The notes beneath the pieces are model-generated. The model was not told where the DNA came from, did not search any database, and saw only the letters and a program-made list of their open reading frames with translations. Source: Eutreptiella sp. 'Long Island Sound 2002' (Eukaryota; Euglenozoa; Euglenophyceae; Eutreptiales; Eutreptiaceae). Taken from it: DNA of 64,000 nucleotides. A program made the translations under genes and the position numbers. This document shows positions 49,080-62,235 of the stretch, piece after piece; position 1 is the first letter of the stretch, and the number at the start of each line of letters is the position of its first letter. The stretch spans positions 63,245,725-63,309,724 of the forward strand of contig OZ038383.1 in assembly GCA_964036045.1 (NCBI GenBank), given 5' to 3'.

Positions 49080-52000
49080 CTTGTTAATATCCATTTGTTG
49101 CTCCTTACTGAACTGAGGAGGTTGCAAGCTTCAGGAGGCGGTGGTACTTCCCAGACATGCCCTCCTCCTGTTGGGAGGGTCGTCCGGGCCACTCCTGCAG
49201 GAGTATAGGCTCCCCCTGGAGGTACACTTCCCACCCACCGAGGAGAACAATACTGGGCATCATCCGAATACCACCAGGCCGCTTATCATGTTTGCAGCCC
49301 AGTGGGGGTGATTCCTACTGCCCCTGCCTCCCATCATACATTAATCAGCACACTGTAGTGCAAAGAACGCGCCCACGCGCTGGACTAGGTACCCATGGGG
49401 TCAGATCCGTCCGACATTTCACCCTCCATACTGCGGGTCATCTGAGCACGCCGGCCTAGGTGAACAGGTTCTGTCCCTTCAGAACTCACAGTTGAGGCCC
49501 TTTACTCGCAACCCCCCCTGTTCCCCAACCTTCTTGGGGCAATGAGCACTATTGTGCTAACAACTAGCCCTACTTAATGTGTGCCAGTACAGGTTCACAA
49601 CACCGGTAGAGCTCCAGTGTCAGTGAGTGTACTAACGCCTGACCTCAATCGGGTTCGGACCTCCAAGCAGTTCCACATCCGCTGCTTTTGGAGCCCTGTC
49701 CCTGCCTGGGTTGTGCCCTGCACTCCGATGCGTGTGGTTTCAAGTGTGAGTGAGTGCCTTGTTCACCACGTGTTGCATAAGATATGCCCTAATGTAATGA
49801 ACTTCGGGAACCCAACGGGGAACGGTGGCTTCCTGGCCCAGGGGCAAACGGCAAGCAAGGTGATGAAAGACAAGGTATATCCGCCCTTCTTGGGGACATG
49901 CCTGCCCACAGTTAGGACCCCTAACTGGTCCAGACCCATGGAGCTCCTCCCGTCTTTTGCGGTGTTACCATACCCCTGAGGGTGCCACGTATGGTTAGGT
50001 GTGTCTCACTTCACTCCGCAGTGTGGCTGCCATCATCAGCCTTTACTGATGTTGGACAGAAGGTCCTAGTCAGCTACTGGTACCACTCCTAGGGCGCCCA
50101 ACTTCTGTGCTGGCGCCTATGCTTCAGGAATACGGCAAAAGCCCTACCTAGTAAAGAGGGAGAGGGTGGCCAAGTGTGCTAAGGGCACACAAAACACTCA
50201 TTTTTCTAGAGGCACAAAAAACTAACACACTTCCCTGCCCGCGAGGAAACGGAAGCGGAGCATGAGACACCACTGCACCAAACTCACGAATGCCAGAACC
50301 AGCCTTCGAAGGTAGGTTGAGCACAACCACACTCAGTCCCTACCAGGCTTGCTGACCCTAACCCCTACACACGCTACTCGGTGGCTGTGGCCCAGATTTT
50401 CCAGGCCCTAATGTCCATCCTTTGAAAAGACTAGCAAACACAGCGCCACTAGGCTGCTGTGGCCTGACTGCGACGCCCCCGCGCATTTGTCTGACATGGC
50501 TCGAAGTTAGGAGTGCACTTGCTGTCCCTGTACATGGCCAAGTTGTTCAGAATCCCCATGTTCATTGTGTGATCAGCGCCCTGTTTAGCTGGGCAAAAAC
50601 CTTGCAGTTGTGCACCAATCACCCTTCCCTGTTTGCACCTGAGAGAGGCACATGGAGAGCAGTTTGGACCAGGAACCTAACACGCCTCGCTGTATTATAG
50701 GGTCTTCGACCTGAAAATAATTCACTATTTCTGAACTGCCCTATCAAGCAAGCAAGCTCTAAGGACTCCGCCTGTTCTCTTACAAAACGTAGAGCGGAGC
50801 CCCGGGTAACCTAACAAGAGTACTACCGCTAGCACAGCGCGTGGCGTAGTCCCTCTAGCGCATCGTGAGCATGCAGCATGCAGGCAGTATCACCAGAGTC
50901 ACCAGGGAACACCAGAAACAAACAAACTCTACCAGGAGGTGAGCTCCTCCCAGGGTTACTCACCTTACTCACAATGCATTGTGTGAATGCCGAAGGACGA
51001 CGAGCATGAGAACAACCCTAAGCGCTTAAACGACCCTACAACAATTTTGAGAAACCCCAAACGGTTAATGCATCACGTGTATTTCACCTCTTTTCCTCTG
51101 TGACCTACAGGAGCAAAAACTAGATGAAGGGCACCAGCACGACGCAAAACGAAGGCTAACGTTTTAAGCAACCCTACTTTGACGTCACGGCAAACACAAG
51201 CACACAGAGGTCTTTTCTTTGTCACCTGTGAACAGAAGGGAGTGTGAGGAAGAGCACAGAAAAAGCACAACGCGTGAACCCTTGAACTAAGCACATGCAT
51301 CGGGAGCACTATGCTTACTCTAACCCTCGTGCGCGCTGCGTACTCCATTCGTGTGGCATATCTGTCATTTTCCGTTTGTCCTGTGGGGAGCTAACAGGGA
51401 GAGACCCCGCACCCCCAACACAAGCAACAGTGACAACCCTAGCGCTTTGACGAAAGGAACAACACGAACTCAATGCATACGTGGGGAATGACAACAACAT
51501 ACACGAGAACCGGCTTTTCCGCTTGATCTGTTGTGTGGTTGTTTTTTTATGCTTTCTTCATAAAGTTTATAAAATTGTTGATGCAATTGTGCAAAAATCT
51601 CCTTTGAAAACATTTGATACACGGCTCATTCCTTCATTCAGAGGACCCGTTTGGCTTCCGAGCCTTTTTTTGTGGGCGCGGCTCTGTTGTGCTTGTCTGT
51701 GACTATAAGGTTTGGACTGAAATGAACGATTTCTAACGTCTTTTTGTCAAATTTTGAGCGATTTGACCTCTTAAATCGCTAACCTTTCCGCTAAACTGCA
51801 GGATTCACACCCTGTAGGGTTCACCTTCTATGTTTTTCAGCTCCTGGGGTTTTTTGCACTCCATCAGGAGTATTGCTCCGCCCTGACCCTTGCTCAGGAC
51901 GCTTACTAAAACGCTGCTTACGCAGCGATTGCTGTCCACATTAGAGCGTTCGACCTTACCCTAGTGCGTAACCATGTACAGTCTAGGTGCAAGGTCCTAG

Positions 52001-52400
52001 CTTCCTGCCCCTCTGACCCCAAAATATTACCAAATAGTTTCGTCGCGCGCCGGCAACGTTTGAGGAATGCCCCTTCGCAGGGACATCATACACGGTATAT
52101 TACACTGTTTTTCAAGCGTACCAACAGTGTGATAAGCACTTATGAGCTGATGGGAATGTCATTTGCTGGTTTGAAGCATTGTCTGAGGTAGTTGCTGAGT
52201 CATTTGAGCCTTTCTCCCTGGTCCTATCAGCCTGATCAACTAGCACTCCAGTGCGGAGCCAGAAAAAGTCAGTACGAGGTTCTTTTTGGGGTCGTTGATC
52301 AAGGCCAAGCCATCCCCAATCCTTGGGAAGTAACGAGAACTAACACTTCATCATTGCTGAAGCTTTCACTACATTTTTCAAGGTAACTAGGGTTATAACC
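49080..52400. other. Chromovirus 3' region, unit 2 copy
   Basis: Counterpart of 41517-44860, including the unassigned ORF at 49581-49979. No additional feature was seen. Confidence 0.4.
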
Positions 52401-52973
52401 CTACCCCCCCCATGAAGTTCACCCCTACCACTCAAGTGAGGGGGGGTATCTTCATTCATGGAGGTTATACCGAAATAAAGTAGGCATTTCATGCCTAGGG
52501 CCTTGTAGGTTACGCCTAGTGGACTACGACCTCAGGGCCTTTATAGTCAACTGTTTGACCTACTTATTGTGGGCCTACGTTTAATTGATTCTGAATCCAG
52601 TCGCTTGGCCAAGCAGGCCAAGCCATATCCTGTGTCTGGCTGAACCTAAGTGCCTCTGACTCCTAACCTACTCCATTGCATGTCAACGTGTGCACATGAA
52701 GTTCTTGGGGCTATCCTTGACGCCAGACTGATGCCAGTTTTCACTAGAAAATCAGTTCCTTTGTCCATATGTGATTGAAGCTTTGTATTTAAGCCTGCAC
52801 TCTTCCTTTGTGCAGCCCCTGCTTGCTACTTATGCTCTGAAGTGAAAGAATTATTTCCTGACTTTGATTTGGATCCGGTATCTGGGCTGCTTTGTACCTG
52901 TCCTTTGTCATTTTGCGGTTTGGAAAATTCTATCAATCCATCCACCTATCAAATCTATCAATCTATCAAAAGC

Positions 52974-53695
52974 TCAGGAAGCAGGAACATCAACACAGGC
53001 TAGGCGAACCAGAAAGCGGTTCTCCTGGTAGCCCCAGCGGGCAATCATGGCCTCTTTGGGGAAGGATGTCGGCCAGCCGCCATGTTGTGCCCATGCTTTG
53101 GTGACTTGCTGGTGTGCAAGGCCTAGGGCGTGCTTGGGGTCCGCGAGGTGTAGGACCTGGTACCTGATGGCTGTGTTGGGTAGCGCCTGCATGCAGTATG
53201 CCAGGCACTGTGTGAACAGGGGGCTCCTTTCTGGTGCACTGGATTAGTCGGGCGAGGGGTCCCTCCAGTCGGCTTGGGAGTGCGATCTCGTTGTATTGGG
53301 TTGCCTCCATGAACCTGAGGTGTACGGTTGTGACTTCCAGGCATAAGGGTTCGCGCTTGCCGATTTTGGGGGTGGGGGGTCCAGCGTGGGCCATTTGGAC
53401 TGATTTGCGGGGGTGTACAAGGAGGTGGGGGCATCTTGGTAGCCTGTGGTGAGCTGGAGAACGGCGGATGCTAGGTCGGAGGCTGTTGGCAGCCCTGTGT
53501 CTGCAAGCTGTGGTGGTGGGGGGCTGTGGTCAGGAGGTTGTAATCCGCCAGGTTTACTAGGGGGGAGCGTACTGGGTATCGGGCGTTTGCTGAAATTTCC
53601 TGTGGCAGCCCAAATGCCAGCGAGAGGGTGACGAGGAGGTAGAGAAAGTGGCCATGTGCTTCCCCATGGGAAACCACTGTAATAAGTTGGGGCAT
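52974..53695 (-). pseudogene. 3' part of a decayed minus-strand gene, unit 2
   Basis: Copy of 45402-46123 with the same frameshifts. Here the matching 5' part survives at 55300-57750, so this is the more complete version of the gene. Confidence 0.4.
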
Positions 53696-55304
53696 TTGGG
53701 CCTCTTAGAGGCTTTCTGGAGGACCTCTACTGGACCTGTCAGAGCTTTAAGATCCTAGACCACTGGGATATTTGCTCATATGTGGCTTATATTCCAAGCC
53801 TATGGCTTACTGCTAGGGTCTACTGCTCTTAAGTTCACTACAAAGAGCAGAGATCTAAGATACATTAGTAGCCATACATGAATGATCACTTTCAATATGC
53901 TTATAATGTGATTTAATCATTTCTTATGACCTTTTAGAAGGTTCGAATGTATTAGAAGCTATTTTGAAGCTATTTTGAAGCTTCAGATGGCCTGGTCTTT
54001 TGTCGCCGATAGAAAATTACGTAATGTTGACAGTGCCTGTGACAAGGTAGACTACTCAGAACGTTGTTAAAATACAGCTTTTATTGCCTTTATAATCAGA
54101 ATTTATTTTCACCTCAATTTGCTTGTTATTTAGGCATGTGAACCCGTATTACCGGACCAGCCAGTTGGTCCAGCCCAATGTTCGTTCACGACTTCGTCTT
54201 CTTGCTGTTGCCTGCTTTGTGCTTGCCAAGAGAGTCAATTGGAATGGAGGGATTCATTTGAAACAATTTGATTTTCAAGTGCAAGACAAGGAAAAGGCTT
54301 TGATATGCACCCAAAGGACCGGAGCCAAAGCATGTTATTATTATAAAAGCCAAGTAATCAGAGTTCCGGCAGGAAAACGACCAGCAGAGCGATGCGCAGC
54401 AGCGGGGACAGCGAACGCTGTTCAAGTAAAGTGAGTTCCTCGCTTGAATTTATTGAAATGTTCAAAAAACTGTGAAGACTTGAAGGTATCCTTCCATGTA
54501 CCTCCATAGAAGCTTCAAATAAATTCAATAACTGCGACAGCACAGCTCCAAGCGGGCGTCGCGCAAGTACGACGACGCCAGAGGCTTCAGGAGAGTTCGA
54601 AAAGTCGCCTAGAGGGTGTATACCATTGAGTTTGGTGATGAGTTTGAAGCATTTTAAGTTAAAAACAAGTTTCAAGATTTTGCTGAACTTCTGCAACACA
54701 AGATGACTTGCCAGAGCTCCAGAACGACGACAACGACTTCTACTACGACGACGTGTTGCGAGAGCGCTGCCAGCGAGCTTATGCAGGCTCTCTCTTGAGG
54801 CTCTTTGAGGCCTAGAGCCCTTGATTGTGTTGCTTTTGTTTGCTCAACTTTGCATGCTTGTTGGACTGACTTATCAAGGCTTTTCTTCTCCTTGCTTACG
54901 GTCCTACAAGTGACCCTATGTCAAGGGAAGGGACTAAGGGACGCTCCGTGACTACAAATCCCCGACCCAGTCACATTTGACCCTCTTTGGAGTCCAGAAG
55001 CTTTGAAATCTTTGTGATTTCTTCCATCTATTTGATTTCCTAAAAGACGGAAAATGTTGAAAATGGCCTTACTCATTTTGCGCATATCTTCGCGCTGATG
55101 CGTCCAATTGCGCCAATGAAAGCGCCCTTGTAAGGTGGAGAGTGTCAACTTCAGAATACGTTCTTCACCTCAACAAGGGCTTTTACCCGTGATTTCTTCA
55201 AGATGACCCATGAGTCACTTTTTCCCCAACCCTCGAAAAACACTCAAAAATTGCATTTGGTGTTTTACGCATATCTTCAGGCCAACGCGGTGGATGAATC
55301 CGGA

Positions 55305-57749
55305 TCAAGCATCTTTCAGACGCAGACAGTGATACTGTACTTTGGCATATTTCACTTTCTTGGAAGTTTCTTCTCTGTCATTTTCCTCATCCCCAACAAC
55401 TTCACCCATGGATGCCAGTGGGGTCCCAGTGTTGTTTGTGGGCGGCGAGGGTGTATAGGGCGGCGCTGATGATGTGCTGGGCTTGTCCCTCGAGGACGAT
55501 GTCGCGCTCCATGCCAAAGTCCTTAGGTAGATGGGCTGTGGGTTGGACGGTGAGGTGGGCCGGAGCGGGTTGGTGGGCCTTCCTTCCCACGTCTGCCGCC
55601 TGGGACCGTCTGTCCCCTGGGATGTGTTGGTGTTTGTGTTTTGGTGGGAGCGGTCCAAGGGCGAGGGACTCTATGCCGTGCAGGGGGATGGCGTGTTCAC
55701 TGGACCCGCTGGGCAGGATGTATATGCCCCGGTCCCCACTGTGCCCAGGTACATGTTGCCCGTTATGGTCGGGGCCGGGAGCGGTTGGCGCAGGGGCGTG
55801 GTGCACGGGGTGGAGCAGGGCGGGTCCCGGTGCTCACATCGGGAGTGGTGGATGCCGTATGGGGTGATGTGTAGGACGAAAGGTCCAATGGCGCGCTGTA
55901 GCTTATAGGGTTGGATGTGGTTCAGGCGGGCCACCACCTGTGTGTGGGAGCGTCTCTCGCTGATGCACATGGCGTCTGCCCGTGATGCCCCCGGGCTCAG
56001 GCAGTCACTGATGATGCCCGTGGTTGTGCCGTTGTGGGTGGCATCTGATACCCTGGTGTGGGAGGCGCTTATGCGCGGGATGGTGTTGTCGTCGTGAACG
56101 GTGCGGGCCTTGCGTCTTGCGTCGTGTCGGTGCTGGACCTCTTGGGCGGGAGTGTGTACGCCTCCGTGTTCGGGCCTCTTCTTGCGGCGGTCGGCTGTGT
56201 GGAAGGGGGTGGGCCAGGAGGGGGCGCGATGGACGACGGGGTGTGGGAGGTCCCCCCGTGTTGCCTATGTGTACAGGGTGGTAGCGGCTGTCCCCTCCGC
56301 CTGTATGGTGTGTCGCTCGTCGTGTCGGCGATTGGAGATCAGGACGTTGGGGGCCGTCAGCTCATACACCTGGGTGGTGTGAGGGAGTCGGCGGGTGACA
56401 GTGATCTTGGCGGCGTCGTTTTTGCGGGTGGTGGTGAACGGGATAATGTAGCGGGCCGCCCATTTGTCGTGAAGAGAGTCTTCCGCCCTGTTCAGTTTGA
56501 ATGGGGCGTCGACTGGTTTTTTGCGCCGGGGGATTTTCTTGGGATTTCACGTGCGGCGCTACTTTGGTCTTGACCAGGTACTGTTCGCTCCAGGCCTGCG
56601 GGGCCCCCACCTGGGCGGCTGCCGCTGTTGCGGCTTGGAGGAGGGCAGTGGTGTTGGAGTCTAGGGGGGGGGGGGCTGGTTGGGGGCCGAAGGTTTCTTG
56701 GTCTTGATATGCCCACCAAATGGGGTAGCCTCGTTGGGTGTTGCGCTGTGGGATCTGGGTTTGGGTTTGGTGGACAGATAGGGTGGCCTGAATGTCCTCC
56801 GCCGCTTGTGGGCTTATGGGCGTGGCGCATGACCATAACCCCGGGGTGTCCATGCCGTGTGGCGCCTGGGCTACTTCTCTCACCGGTTGGAGCGTGTGGT
56901 GCGTGCGCGTGAGTCCTAGGTGTTCCTGGAGGAGATCCCCACGGAGGTCCTCCAAACTTGTGTTGCCAGGTGTCTGTGTGGTCGCTGGGGGCGGGGTAGG
57001 TGACGATGATGGCTTGCCACGGGGTGGGGCCCGGGCGTACCGTCATGGGTGCTGACGAGGCTTGCCGGGGTATGTGGACGCCGTGGGCAGGGGTCGCCGT
57101 CATGGGGTTTCCCTCTGTTGGTGTGATTATGGCATCCCCTTGGATGGTGAGGAGGAGGTGGTGGCGGTCCGCCGGTAGTGTGCAGGTGTCGGTTGGCTTG
57201 GTGACCCAGTGGAGGGGATGGCTTGGAGTCCCGGTGTGATTTCGTCCAACCAAAGCATGCCGCTGTGGTTTCCCCATTCCCGCGGCAGGTTTCGAGACAG
57301 GTTGCGCTGCGGGGTGGTGCGGTGTTGCGGGGGGAGTTCCATCCTGGTGATGGGATGTGGGAGTTGTTCCTGGTAGGGGCGTTCCTCTGTGGCTGGCGGG
57401 GGCGGCGCTTGGGGCATCTCGTCGTCTGCTTGTTGCGGGGCTTTCGCTTTTTGTAGTCCTGCGCTGATGGTGTCGACGATGTCCTGGAAGGTGGGGGAGG
57501 CAGGGGGGTCTGGTGCCGGATCGCTGCAGGTGAGATGGTCACCTGTTGGGTTCTTGGGGTCTTGCTGTATGGTGATGGTGGTGCTCGCATCGGCCTCAGG
57601 GGTCCATCGTTGCGGATTGTGGTCAGGGGGCGGGAGGGTGACGGTGTGGTGAGTTGCACAGGCATCAAAGCTGTTTTGCAAAGGTAATGTTTTCTATTTT
57701 GCAGATATTCAATCATTAGATTGTGTAGAAATGGGATGACAGTGAACAA
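55305..57749 (-). pseudogene. Pro/Gln-rich minus-strand gene, decayed, unknown function
   Basis: Stretches of convincing protein in different frames: DPKNPTGDHLTCSDPAPDPP near 57560; DAIITPTEGNPMTATPAHGV near 57120; EDLRGDLLQEHLGL and YPIWWAYQDQETFGPQPAPP near 56940-56700; then a long frame 56470-55800 with RYIIPFTTTRKNDAAKITVT and ERRSHTQVVARLNHIQPYKL. That frame is interrupted only by TAG at 56267-56265. Near 55800 it shifts to RGIYILPSGSSEHAI. It may be a retroelement or virus-like structural gene, but I recognise no family. Confidence 0.4.
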
Positions 57750-60700
57750 TTTCGATTTCCTGATGCTTGTTTTGATGGTTTTTCAGCATGTCTTACAAGT
57801 GAGATTCATGTGTCTCCCCCCCAGTTCTTTTTCTCTAAACCTCTCACGAATTGTGTCAATCGCAAATGTGTTTCGAAACCCCAAGCACATGCCCTATACA
57901 GTGCATACAATCATTCTCTGACAGCACAGGAACGTAGTGCAGAACAATGGTGCAGAAGTTAGGTATTTTCAAGCAAAAACAGGTTTTTGACATCAATGTT
58001 TGGTAAACCATTCGCGAATCTTTGGTCTTCTACCCCTGAATCATTGTATGATATTGCAGTTCCTGATTGTTTGCATCAGTTTTGATTCAAGTTGACTAGC
58101 CTTAGCCTAGGTAGAGAGGTAGATTCCTTAGAATTACTTGGACACACAATAAACAGTGATGCATTTTGTTTTCTTTGTCGGCCACAAAAGAAACTTGGCC
58201 ACAACCATTAAAAGACCGCTTGCGACCGCCACCTTCACCGTCCTATCAGCTCGGAGACTCCTCCGTACCTAGGGCCCTGATTACAGGGTATCCGATGGTG
58301 CGTAGGGCCCACGAGCAACATTCCCCCAGTAGCCGCGCAGACGGTGATTGGGCCGTGCGGTGAAAGGCGAGGCACCGAGGACGAGGGTTGAGAAAGACGG
58401 GTCTGAGCGGAAGGCGGAAAGAAGAATCAATGCAGGAGCACCCAAGTGAAACATTAACAGACCGCACTCAACAAGACCATTGGCATTGACCTCTCTCGGG
58501 GTGCTTGTGACCATCCTCTGATGAAACAGGTTGGTAATGGTATAAGGCCGTGGAAGAACGTTGCAAAACTTGCCTACGCTTACTTACTCTAGCTAGCTAG
58601 CTAGCTAACTAGCTACCGTAGGAAGCTGTGTGTGCTCCATCATTCATTGACGCCACATGGTTTAATGTAGTTCTCAGCGGGATTCGTGCACTCTCTTCGG
58701 TTGCTGAGACTCTGCAAAGGGTACATGACTTCTGGTCACGGTCCGCTGCGTGTGCGTGTGCTGAGACCCTTTCCGGAAGCCTGGATTTGTCAGGGTATTT
58801 CATTTGAGCACAATTGCATTTGAGCTAGGACGTGATTTGCCGTCATTTCACTCTACCACGCACCTCATTCTTCACTGCATGGCCGTCGAAGGCAAGCGTT
58901 TGACTAGTGACGTATTCTACTCTCCATTCGGATTGCATTTGACTCATATTCTTAGGTGAGACCACTCATTTATTCCATTTCACTTTGCAAATCTTACAAT
59001 TCTCACTTATTACATTCCTTCCTTACTGCAAGGGCTTGCCCATACCGCTCAGCATGCAGTGTGGTCCGTAATTAATCTGCCCTACGTAGTTCTCTGAGCA
59101 CCATTTGCTCGGGACACCCCGAGTTTTGGATCGCAGCGGCAAACAATTTATTCGTATCCACTCAACTTTTGTTGATTAACTGCGACTTGTGACGACTGAA
59201 TCTCTTTTCCACACCTGGAGATCATTGACCTAGGTCATTTGGTCCAAAGAGCTACTTTATCCTCAAATTTGCTACCGAAGCACTTCGGGTGCGTTCTGCT
59301 TCGTTAACTCTCGCTAGATTGCCTGGTAGAGACTCAATTACGGTGTTTGAGAGTGCACAATTGAGTGTCCGCAGTCTACCACATTACATTCTCTATCCCC
59401 CCGACCAGACATTCACATTGATTGCAGAGGTAGTTGGATTTTTCACACATTCCCTCCCTCATCACACTACACATACAACCCACACAGAAACACATATCAT
59501 GAACCGTTTGATTATTCCATGTTTAATTTGGATTTCACACTCTGGGGAATTGCTGTAGTACGACTTCCGTCAAATGTTTGCCTCCGAACCAATTTCTAAG
59601 TCATTTCCTTCGTGTAGTTAGTCAGTGTCCGCTTACAGGAGCCGGCATTGGTCTCACCCCGTCACATCTTTGTTGTGTAACACAAGTGAACAGGTTTAAG
59701 CTTGGTCACTTAGCCCGTGACTTGGCTTTTGCATTCCGCGGTGTTTTAGTGAAGACTCTTACGCCGGTAGCCACCGAGACCAGCGGTGCACTACGGTAGG
59801 CTCATTGAAAAGGATAATCAAAAGGTATCCAATGCCTACAGTAATGGGCTTCTACCCTCGCACGGGTAGAAAAATACTTTCGCTGCTGTGGGATAGACCC
59901 CTTCTCTTGCGGTAGAGATAGATGACGGAGTTCAGCTCCAAGCGGATGGCCTGAATCCTGGAGTTCAGTGGAGCGGAATTCACTCTTCATGTAGGAAGAC
60001 AGGCCCCCGCAGGGATGGCGTTGTACAACCATCTGTTGGGCAAGGGGTTCGCCGTGATTGGTCTTCCGGTACGGTACAGAACACATTTTAACTACGATAG
60101 CATTTTTCGGAGATTTACTACTTCTACTTGTCTGAAACAACCTACCAATGATCCATTTCCCGTATGAGGCAGTGGGAACCCTCCAGTCGTGTAGGATATC
60201 CTTTGGCTCGCACTAGAGGTGAACGGCGATCCCAGGAAAGATCCCACCTTTCCAACGTTTTTCACTTATCAGTTTCCTACTTCATTTCCAACCAACCTCA
60301 GGGGACAAACCCACCCCTACCCGTGAAATCAACCCCTACATTCACACACAATTCATCAGCTTTTGCCATCTTTAGCACGTTGCCACAAACCATACATCTT
60401 CTTTCTCTGAATTTACATGATTAACACACATCTACATTTTCACTCCTTCGTGGAATTCATTTGCATTGGTAATCTAAGTCATTTAGGTCATTTCTACAGC
60501 AATCAAAATTTCTACTAGCTTCATATGTCATTGAATTTCTGTGGGCTATGTCCTACTGAGGAACGAGATTCATATGCTCTGCATTTGAGCCCCGGAGCAT
60601 TTATCCATGATGGAATATTGATTCTTTTGTACATGATTTCGAGTTATTAGGTATCTGACGTTTCAGCCTTGTTTTAGAGATAGCCAGAAAGTATGAGTAA

Positions 60701-61200
60701 AAGGTTGGTAATGACGGACTATATCTTTCAAAGCTTTTTGGTTGAAGTATTAGTATAAATCCCCATACCCCCAGACGGATCAATCCCCATGCCCGGGATA
60801 AGAAAGAGCAGATCGGGGTCAGATGAGAGCTCTTCTAATTGTGACTGCCACCCCCCACCCTTTGAGTTCTCCCTACGTGCTAGCCTAATCGACAATTAGT
60901 CATTACTCATGCTGCCTCGTTTTCTCTGTCCATGTAATGTAGGCCAAGGACACCATTGCATCAAACACGTACCAATGCATCCATTGCATTGGTAGCCACA
61001 TGCAACGCGTCCATTGAGTTAGGTGGTATATCCTCTCTTTGGATGACCAAGACAAGTCATGTCAATAGACAGCTTGGGCAGAGCTTGTATTTCCAGTTTA
61101 AGGCCACATGTTGCATTTCATTCTCATTTGTGATCGATTTTCCGTCTAGCTCATTGCAATTGATACGTCTACATCAAGATGCATTACACTTACCGTCAAG
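57750..61200. other. AT-richer intergenic DNA, no gene supported
   Basis: Only short ORFs without domains. A (CTAG)n microsatellite sits near 58587-58612. Confidence 0.5.
58587..58612. repeat. (CTAG)n microsatellite
   Basis: CTAGCTAGCTAGCTAG with one interruption (CTAACTAG). Confidence 0.85.
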
Positions 61201-61619
61201 TTTTGCCTGAAGACTTAGGTTATCATTGTTCATACTTTGTATCCTAGCTTTTTGCTGGGTATTTATCCTGTGTCCTTTGGAGCCCTAGCATACTTAAACT
61301 TAGGAATCTTACCCTCTTAGGTGGAGATGCATTCTTACCTCTAAGAAGGGAGTAAGAAAAGGTGCTTTTCCAATGCTTTAGGGTATACGTTAGTTGTATT
61401 AGAGGTGCTCTAAGCACTCTTGCATTTTTATCTTAGTATTGGCCTAGCCAAAATGGGTGACGACACATTTTGACCTATGGAACCAAACACTAAATCAGGA
61501 TGTGGTGTGGACCCCTTAATCCCCAAGTCATATGCACTAAAACATCTTTTCCTGGGTGACTGAGACACTGATATACTGAAGGCAGAGCCTATGAATTTAT
61601 CTATGTTTACTCATGAATT

Positions 61620-61700
61620 CTTAGCTTTCCTAGTGGTATGCACCCTAGGGGGCTGGGGCACCTCTTTTTGAGAGGTCCTGGGATCAATACCCAGTCAGCC
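61620..61700 (+). repeat. tRNA-like sequence, possible SINE head
   Basis: CTAGTGGTATGCA near 61630 resembles a D-arm/A-box. CTGGG-ATCAATA-CCCAG (61678-61694) is a perfect five-pair T-arm with a seven-base loop and B-box-like sequence. A TTTTT loop between short arms lies in the anticodon position. The acceptor and D stems do not pair well, so this is not a working tRNA. No second copy was seen in the window. Confidence 0.35.
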
Positions 61701-62140
61701 TAGCTAAGTAGGAATATCCCATGTGACATGGCAGTGACCTCAGCGCCACAAGCCATGCCACCTCAGCACCTACGGGACCCAGAAACAAGCAGGGCACATC
61801 TCAAGATGGCACTATGGAAGAGTGAGAGCCCATGGGGCAGTTTTTCAATCAGTTTTTCTCAAACATGTAAAATATTTCATCCTGAGTTGCAATGTATGTT
61901 AATTGCTGTGGTCCATTGTTGATAGTTGTCTTTATCTAACTCTTTGTGACTGCAGCCCTTCATGCTTTGATCCCGTTTATCTTCTACTTGCTTATCTCTG
62001 GCTTGGGTTATCCTGGATTGCTTGTATTTCAACAGTAAAACATTTTCCTCATCAAAAACAAGCAGCAGGAACCCTACACCAGCAGCAAGCAGCGGGAGAG
62101 GCACAACAAAAACACAGTGCTGAAAACACTATAGAACCTT
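61701..62140 (+). other. Possible 5' LTR end of the retrotransposon that starts at 62140
   Basis: This directly precedes the primer-binding site, where an LTR must end. No LTR start or terminal TG...CA pair could be fixed, and the partner LTR is outside the window. Confidence 0.3.
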
Positions 62141-62142
62141 CT

Positions 62143-62157
62143 GGTAGCAAGAGGCAG
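62143..62157 (+). promoter_or_regulatory. Candidate primer-binding site for initiator tRNA-Met
   Basis: TGGTAGCAAGAGG differs from the usual complement of the initiator-Met tRNA 3' end (TGGTAGCAGAGG) by one extra A. It lies about 90 bp upstream of the gag start, the expected place. Confidence 0.5.
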
Positions 62158-62235
62158 ACAGTCTCTGCGTACCGGCAGCAACCCCGTGCCGTACATCCAG
62201 TGCGCCGAGTACTGTCATAAGCAAGAAGGGCGAAT

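Larger units (their letters stand above)
48297..55856. repeat. 7.57-kb tandem duplication, unit 2
   Basis: Begins mid-integrase and repeats the chromovirus tail, the ~3.3-kb downstream region and the decayed minus-strand gene. After 55856 the sequence continues into DNA found once. The integrase/C-terminal frameshift (GCGTAATCG) is present in both units, so decay preceded duplication. Confidence 0.95.

Noticed and set aside
55671-55673. TAG in the minus-strand gene counted toward the TAG pattern
   Set aside because: The more protein-like frame there is a different one (RGIYILPSGSSEHAI), reached by a frameshift near 55800.
61620-61700. Functional tRNA-Lys gene
   Set aside because: The T-arm is good but acceptor and D stems do not pair, so I treat it only as tRNA-like.
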